This document shows positions 58,314-64,000 of a stretch of DNA of 64,000 bases, piece after piece (the first letter of the stretch is position 1; every line of letters starts with the position of its first letter). Origin of the DNA: Rhynchosporium graminicola (taxonomy: Eukaryota; Ascomycota; Leotiomycetes; Helotiales; Ploettnerulaceae); NCBI GenBank assembly GCA_900074885.1, contig FJUW01000016.1:16584-80583 (forward strand). The letters are read 5' to 3'. The notes beneath the pieces were generated by a model that had not been told where the DNA came from, did no database searches, and saw nothing but the letters and a program-made list of their open reading frames with translations. A program made the translations under genes and the position numbers.

Positions 58314-58796
58314 ATGGCGCCGGTATTCAAGGACCTACTCGCGGGTATATCCAACTCTCACTTCTCGACAGCCTACGAACTCACCCGCCCGTTCTTCGAC
58401 ACCTCTAACCTCTTCGATATCGACAGTTACCGCGGCGGCGTCAATGAGATATCACCCGCTCACAGTCATACTCACACTCAAACGACTACCTGTATAGAGG
58501 CCGCACGCTTTATCCCCAGCGCGTCCATATCGGGATATTGGAGACTGTTTTGCTTCCTACTAGCCTGCAGTGTCGGTTATCGGATCTGGATAATCCTTTC
58601 CGCTAGGAAGATTGGAGGGGATGGTAGGGGAGGAAATGATCATCGACAGAAGAGGGTTGGTGGAGAGGAGGCTTCGGGGGCTTTGTTGCTAGGAGCTTGC
58701 AGTGGAGGAGACGGAGAAGGAGGAGGAGGAGGAGGAGCACAAACGGTAGGAGAAAGATGTTGTGCCTGGTACAAAGCAAGTGCGTCGGACATATGA
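58314..58796 (+). CDS. Possible small membrane protein (hypothetical)
   Basis: A 160-codon frame from an ATG in good context (GAGGATGGCG). Function unknown. The first 60 residues (MAPVFKDLLAGISNSHFSTA, then YELTRPFFDTSNLFDIDSYRGG) look protein-like with fungal codon choice. A His/Thr repeat follows, then one hydrophobic segment at about residues 79-100 (WRLFCFLLACSVGYRIWIIL). The last 60 residues are Gly/Glu-rich low-complexity sequence and may not be coding; an intron could remove them. No homologue is recognised. Confidence 0.4.
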   Translation: MAPVFKDLLAGISNSHFSTAYELTRPFFDTSNLFDIDSYRGGVNEISPAHSHTHTQTTTCIEAARFIPSASISGYWRLFCFLLACSVGYRIWIILSARKIGGDGRGGNDHRQKRVGGEEASGALLLGACSGGDGEGGGGGGAQTVGERCCAWYKASASDI

Positions 58797-61310
58797 GAGG
58801 ATACTGGCAAAGTCGGGTCTTCACGGGATTCGGGGAAGGAGTGGTATGATTTTGAATTCTGAAGTACACATGGCTCTGCTGCAAGTCCAGCTCGGGGGCC
58901 TGGACGGGAATCTGGATAGCCGTGTTGTATTCAAATCCGGTAGTGGTATGGTGACATTGCTCGTAGCGTAATATCATGAGCAAGAGTATCAATAGAAGCG
59001 CTAGTGAGCCACTCTACGCGGAGCCTCATCGTCGCGCCACTGTATGGAGGTTTCAATGGGTATTATCGAGTGCGAATTTCAACTGGGTTGTGATACTTCG
59101 TCCGAGCCACGAGTTTGTGAATCTGAGCGCCTTCCTTCCTGGTGGCCTTGAAGAATTCCATCAGCCGTTGCACATGGCAGTCCATGACTGCAGCAGTGGC
59201 GAGGTCTTGGCGTTCCGATTTGTGGACAGAAGATAGGACTCTTGAATTTTTAATGAAGCTCATGCCTGCAAAGGATGGTTGGTCGGCGCGACGAGTTGAC
59301 TTGAAGGAAAGCTAGTAACGTGTCAAAGCAAAGGAATGAGCATGCTGACATGGTTCTATCTTTATCTCCCAATTAAATGCAGAACGGCACCAACTTTGGT
59401 AGAGACAAGAACAGCCACACAGAAACTATAAAATCGAAGCAGTATTACACGTTGTGACCCAAGAACGTTGCGCATAGACAGCAGCGGCATTTCCTCCGAA
59501 ACAAGAGACTTGCAAACATCAAAAAAATAAAACGATCCGATGTCTTCCTGAGTTCAGAACACTCCCTCGAGTTTCATTTCCTCTCCACAACCCCGTCTCT
59601 CTAAAACAGCCAAACAACGGTAAACGAAAACGAGAATGACAACGGCTGCAAACCTTAGGATCGACGCATTCGAACTTGTCAAGGAAGCTTCGTCAGTTCT
59701 CGTTCAACCATGATCCCTCCTCGAAGCATGAATGCGAACATCAAATCGAAACTCACGATCAGTCGGAGAAAGTGTAAGCGAGGGGCTCAGCTTCGCAGTT
59801 GTCGTCTGAAATGTATGAGGTCTGCTTGGCCGGCCGTCATATCTGTGCTGTTAATATACAGGCATGAACAGAGCCCCTACCAGCACACGGAATCGGGACG
59901 AAAATCGTGCATTGACAAAGATCGCCCAGCCACGAAGCCCTCCCCTATCGAGAATTAAAGTTTTGGAGCTCCTTACCGCATGCTGTACGATCGCAGGCAA
60001 GCAGGGCGGTAACAGGTGAATTTGTACGACTGACGTGGTAGAGGTACTCTAAATGATTTTCCGTATTCCTGTTTGCCGGGAATGTTGTGCTAGGCGAGAA
60101 TTTCGGTGTACGGAGTATAGGGCGTAGCGTACGGATTCTTGTCATGTCAAAATAAGGCAAGGCTGGATTCTTGATATGGTGATCAAACGCGGAGCATGGG
60201 CATGGTTCATGCATTGCGCGATCCACGGACGAGTGCTCCTTGACCGGTGTCAGCACACCGGATGATGTCTGTGTAGGAGTATCTGGGGGCGTTCGGGGTT
60301 GATGTCTTTTGCCTTTGATTGTACGGTGAGGCGGGCAACGGTCCTCTCTTGGGATCTTCAAGACTTCTTTTCTTCTCTTTCCGATTAACTTTGCAGACGT
60401 GGCATGTTGATGGGGGTTGAGTTGAGGATTATCGGAAGGGATACGGGAGACGGCATAAAAGCTCACCGTGTTTACGAAAACATAGTCGACGTGACCTGTA
60501 AGGCTGGCTGGCTGCAAGGGCGGTACTTGCCGAGTCCTGTTAGATCAAGGTTCGGATGGGATTCAGATAAATGAAGGCCAAGGCTGGGTTTCTCCCATCC
60601 CAGAGGCATATACTTGGATACAGTAAAAGTAAATCTTGAAAGAGATCTCACCCACGACGCCACCCTTTAAGGCGATGTTTACTTGAACAACTATACTATC
60701 CCTCCACGGTTTAAATGTTAAAACTTCCGCCCCTACTACAGCACATATTTTAACGTTTAAACCGGGGAAAAGGGGGGATAGTATGTACTTCTAGAAGGTT
60801 CAAGCATTAGTGCCGCCACGCACGCATAAAGATAGATCTCAAGCCAATGCAGTAATAGATAAAGGATTGTAAATTTACATCGCACGTGTAATTTGCCTGT
60901 GGTCAACGCTACAGTAGGATTTCTCGGGATCATGAGCATGAGGGATGCTGTTGCTATCCATGCAAACTGAGGGTTGTTAGATATTGTAGAGTATGCGGCG
61001 TCTACTCAACGCAGTATCTTTAAACGACGTTCCATGAACATCAGTCATTCAGTCAGTGTCTGAGGCCTGAGGCTGTAGTGATCCAGCACTAGTCGGTAGA
61101 AAGGTAGATACTAAGTAGGCTGAGGGTAGATTGGTATAAAAGTATATTGGCAACGGGAATTCTGCTCTGCTCTGCTCTTCTCATCTGACTCAACTGAGAA
61201 CAGGTAAGGCAGGTTGTGGATGTTTCTGGTTAGTACAAGTACGTATGTATGTGCACGAGTATGAACACGGGAAGTGACATGTGACGATGGATGACTTGAG
61301 AGTTTTGTTT

Positions 61311-61382
61311 GTGCTGTGCTGTGCTGTGCTGTGCTGTGCTGTGCTGTGCTGTGCTGTGCTGTGCTGTGCTGTGCTGTGCTGT
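61311..61382 (+). repeat. (GTGCT)14 pentanucleotide repeat
   Basis: Fourteen perfect copies of GTGCT. Confidence 0.95.
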
Positions 61383-61529
61383 TGTGTCTTGTAAACTGAT
61401 GGTGGGATTCCCGGGTTTTCCCTGACTGAGTGAGCGAGGGGGAGGGGAGGTCGGTGACCACGGTGCCGCTCACCTGAGAAGTAATTGCATAGGTAGGTAC
61501 GGAAGCTACCTAGCTACCTAGGTAGGTAT

Positions 61530-61600
61530 GGTATAAGTATGTATGGAGGTCTGGAGGTCTGGAAATATGGAAATATGGAGATATGGAGATATGGAGATAA
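61530..61600 (+). repeat. Short tandem repeats (GGAGGTCT, GGAAATAT, GGAGATAT)
   Basis: Successive pairs or triplets of related 7-8 bp units (TGGAGGTC, TGGAAATA, TGGAGATA). Confidence 0.75.
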
Positions 61601-62806
61601 ATACCATACTCATTCCCCTATCTTTTTGTCAAGTTTGCCTCTTCCTCGCACTCGAACCGCTCTCTCCGAATCGGTCCAGAGATGCAACGATGGCCGCTCA
61701 AAGAAGTTAGTCAGGCACAAGATCGCTACTGTACTACATACAGTACTACAGCTTCCGTGCTACAGGACCTAGTGCCAGGTACCCGTTTCGAGTGCAGTGA
61801 ACCAGTTAGACATCGCGACCTCGCGCGTCCCACTCGGCTATGGACTACTACTGGCTGACTGGCCAAGGCCTAGACGCTGATTTATTGACTTAGTACCTCT
61901 GCCGACCTATCTAGGATGGATAGCTGGCTGGAAAATAGATAGATAGGAAGGAGCCGCACAGAACCTCTCCCCCTTTCCCTTTCCGTCGTCAAATTGTAGG
62001 AATACTTGTAGGAAGCAAGTCTTGAATCATGCACTCGGTATTCTTCCACCTTGCTTGCATCTTGTCAGTCAGTCCGGCGAGAAACATCAACCACGTCAAT
62101 GTCGACCTTCGAATCGCTGGCACGGTGAAGGATTATATTTTCGCTTCATCGGCTTCTTGGCTTTTCGTACGTGTGACCCATGATCCATCGTCATTGGCTC
62201 GAGAGGCGGCAAGGGAAGAAGGCAAGGCAGGGTAGGGCAGGGCAGGGCACATTGGTTACAGTTGTGTACTCACAGAGCAGGGACTGAAACTATCGGTAAC
62301 TAGCAGAAAACAGCATGAGTGAGTGCCCTAGGGTTGCACACCCCCAACGCATCTTTTCAAAGCTTGCTGCTGCTGCTCCCTGAAAGTCGGCTTCCTCGGG
62401 GACATGGCCATGACCATGGCACGTACCGCGTGGCATAAAGTACCTAGCTAGGTACCCAGTGGAGGGCAAACACAGGGAAGGGGAGGGGAGCATTTGACTG
62501 CTGGAGAAGGCCGGTCAAATATCTTGCAGACTCAGGACAATCGTCAGGACTCAGGACACACCTGAAAGGACGGATTCGGTCAAGTGACTGGCTATGAAGC
62601 GGAATTCGAAGGATTGGCTGATCGAATGATACCAAGTATACAGTAATTATCTAGCTTTGGGCACGATCGTCTGTTGGTTGAGTATGAGCCACCCCCAAAA
62701 AAAAGCTACTACAGCTGATGGGAGCTTTGCTCACCGGTTTTGTGAAGCAAGCGCTAGTTAGTATTTTGGCCTCCAGCCCTGAGGCGCTCACGCGCACGAA
62801 CACGCA

Positions 62807-62823
62807 CGCACACACACACACAC
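62807..62823. repeat. (CA)n repeat
   Basis: ACGCACACACACACACACA; about seven CA copies preceded by CACG units. Confidence 0.8.
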
Positions 62824-63501
62824 ATCAGATGAGAACCAGGCGGTTGAACTCTCCTGGCGTGTTGGAACTTGGAGCCGCCTGCTCGCTCCGCTCCACTCCA
62901 CTCAACTCCAGTGAGTCCACCGTCCGTCCGTCCACTCGAGTTGCTTCAGGGGCAGTGAGTGAGTTTGTGAGGGAGGGAGGGAGTGAGTGAAGTGATGCTT
63001 GTCATGCCTCCCAGCTGCCACGCCCATGCCTGCTGGCTGGTTATCTCGCACCCATTGGGCCTGAGTAACGGTTACGTGTCGGTCTGGATGTGCGCGATGG
63101 ATGCATCAGCCAGATGCGAACTGGTAGGGGTTAGTTAGATCAGGCATGTTCAAGGTCAAGGATGGATGGATGGATGCATCATGGTGCTGATGATGCAAGT
63201 GGGCGACCAGCAAAAAGTCTCCCCTTTTATCTGACCATTTGTAAGGCGTCTTTGTAGAGGGAGGGAACCTGAGAAGGATGGAATATCCGGACTTTCGGAA
63301 AAGCATGCATCTTTGAGGCAAAGTATACCGACGGCTACTGCTGCACTGCACTATAGCAGCAATATTGCTATGAGACTCGTTTGAAAGCTTCGAGGGCGTT
63401 TAGTTGTAGATCTGGAATCATGATCATCTCAGGAGCAAAGTGCAGTGCCGTGCGTGCGGCTTGTAGGTCCAGGAATTGATTGACCTTAGCTACGAGTACC
63501 T

Positions 63502-63541
63502 GTGCTATTACCTAGGTGAGGTAGGTAGGTGGGTAGGTAGG
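63502..63541 (+). repeat. (GGTA)n-type interrupted repeat
   Basis: GAGGTAGGTAGGTGGGTAGGTAGGC. Confidence 0.75.
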
Positions 63542-63839
63542 CAAGCTCGCAAGTCACTACTTACCCAGCTGGGTACGTTAACTAGGAATTCCTGATACCT
63601 TTGTAGGCCCGGACATACATCTCCCCTCGCTCGCAGGCAGGTTTACGAGGTAGGCTTTCGTGGTGGTATGGAAGGTACAGGTACCTAGGTATGCACGAGA
63701 ACAAGATCTCGAACTCTGTTGAAGTTGTTGACCTCAGTGCAAGTGAAAGAAGGATGGAGCCTGCCTCCCTCCCAACCTAGGTCTAACCATCGACGGTCAC
63801 CTTGCCTCTAGGTATGCGTGGCTGTACTAAGTCATCGTA

Positions 63840-63900
63840 GATGGAAATGGAAATGCAAATGCAAATAAACTGTACACATGCAAATGCAAATGCAAATGCA
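63840..63900 (+). repeat. ATGCAA/ATGGAA hexamer array
   Basis: Two clusters of (ATGGAA)2(ATGCAA)2 and (ATGCAA)4 separated by about 14 bp. Confidence 0.85.
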
Positions 63901-63913
63901 TCCCGTCTCTAAC

Positions 63914-63943
63914 TAGGTAGGTAGGTAGGTAGGTAGGTAGGTA
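63914..63943 (+). repeat. (TAGG)7 repeat
   Basis: Seven perfect copies of TAGG/GGTA, the same tetramer seen at several other places in the window. Confidence 0.9.
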
Positions 63944-64000
63944 CTTGCCTTGGGTACGGATGGATCTCTTCTCTCTCTTCTCGATGCTTTCGATCGCCAA

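Larger units (their letters stand above)
58797..64000. other. Gene-poor region rich in microsatellites
   Basis: 5.2 kb without a supportable gene. On the minus strand at 59945-60663 two overlapping frames (190 and 63 codons) could be exon fragments of a spliced gene, but I found no domain and no consistent joins. From about 61.3 kb the sequence is full of short tandem repeats and GGTA/TACC strings. It might be a long promoter and leader of a gene beyond the right edge (inference). Confidence 0.5.

Overview
The window comes from a filamentous ascomycete nuclear genome, most likely of the Leotiomycetes/Helotiales type. This is inferred from short (about 46-90 bp) GT-AG introns with CTAAC-like branch sites, from the gene families present, and from heavy RIP-type decay of repeats. 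I saw no prokaryotic or viral gene organisation, no rRNA, no convincing tRNA and no CRISPR array.

Bases 1 to about 23,720 are an AT-rich repeat block almost empty of CpA and TpG but still holding many CpG, the mark of repeat-induced point mutation. It is a nest of dead elements. A Gypsy retrotransposon on the minus strand (B, running off the left edge, 5' LTR at 11296-11530) was split by a younger plus-strand copy of the same family (A, 1117-6888, 235-bp LTRs, target duplication GTTAT). B sits at the edge of an imperfect array with a 179-bp period. A second, chromodomain-bearing Gypsy element (C, 14282-22057, 268-bp LTRs, target duplication AAGTA) lies inside the helicase region of a Helitron. 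A single N at 9154 sits between two apparently identical 1,135-bp copies and looks like an unmerged assembly overlap.

From about 23,720 onward the DNA has normal composition and carries ordinary spliced genes. In order they are: external alternative NADH dehydrogenase (minus), a GNAT-type acetyltransferase (minus), a single-pass membrane protein (plus), a conserved fungal protein with a coiled coil (plus), a 1,031-bp terminal-inverted-repeat DNA transposon with an 8-bp target duplication, a Cdc4-type F-box/WD40 protein (plus), a conserved multi-spanning membrane protein (minus), the Phs1 3-hydroxyacyl-CoA dehydratase (minus), a small secretory or membrane-anchored charged protein (plus), an AAGAB/Irc6-like adaptin-binding protein (minus), spliceosomal Sm D3 (minus) and the mitochondrial phosphatidylglycerophosphatase Gep4 (plus). 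Sm D3 and Gep4 are divergent and share a 234-bp promoter. For eight of the spliced genes I worked out intron borders base by base, and each model closes in frame.

The last 6-7 kb (about 56.9-64.0 kb) is gene-poor and full of short tandem repeats (GTGCT, GGTA, ATGCAA, CA), with one weak small open reading frame at 58314. The neighbouring housekeeping genes act in separate processes (respiration, lipid synthesis, mRNA splicing, vesicle traffic, ubiquitin ligation). I see no gene cluster and no clear novel system; the most notable structures are the nested RIP-decayed elements, the new-looking inverted-repeat transposon and the assembly duplication.
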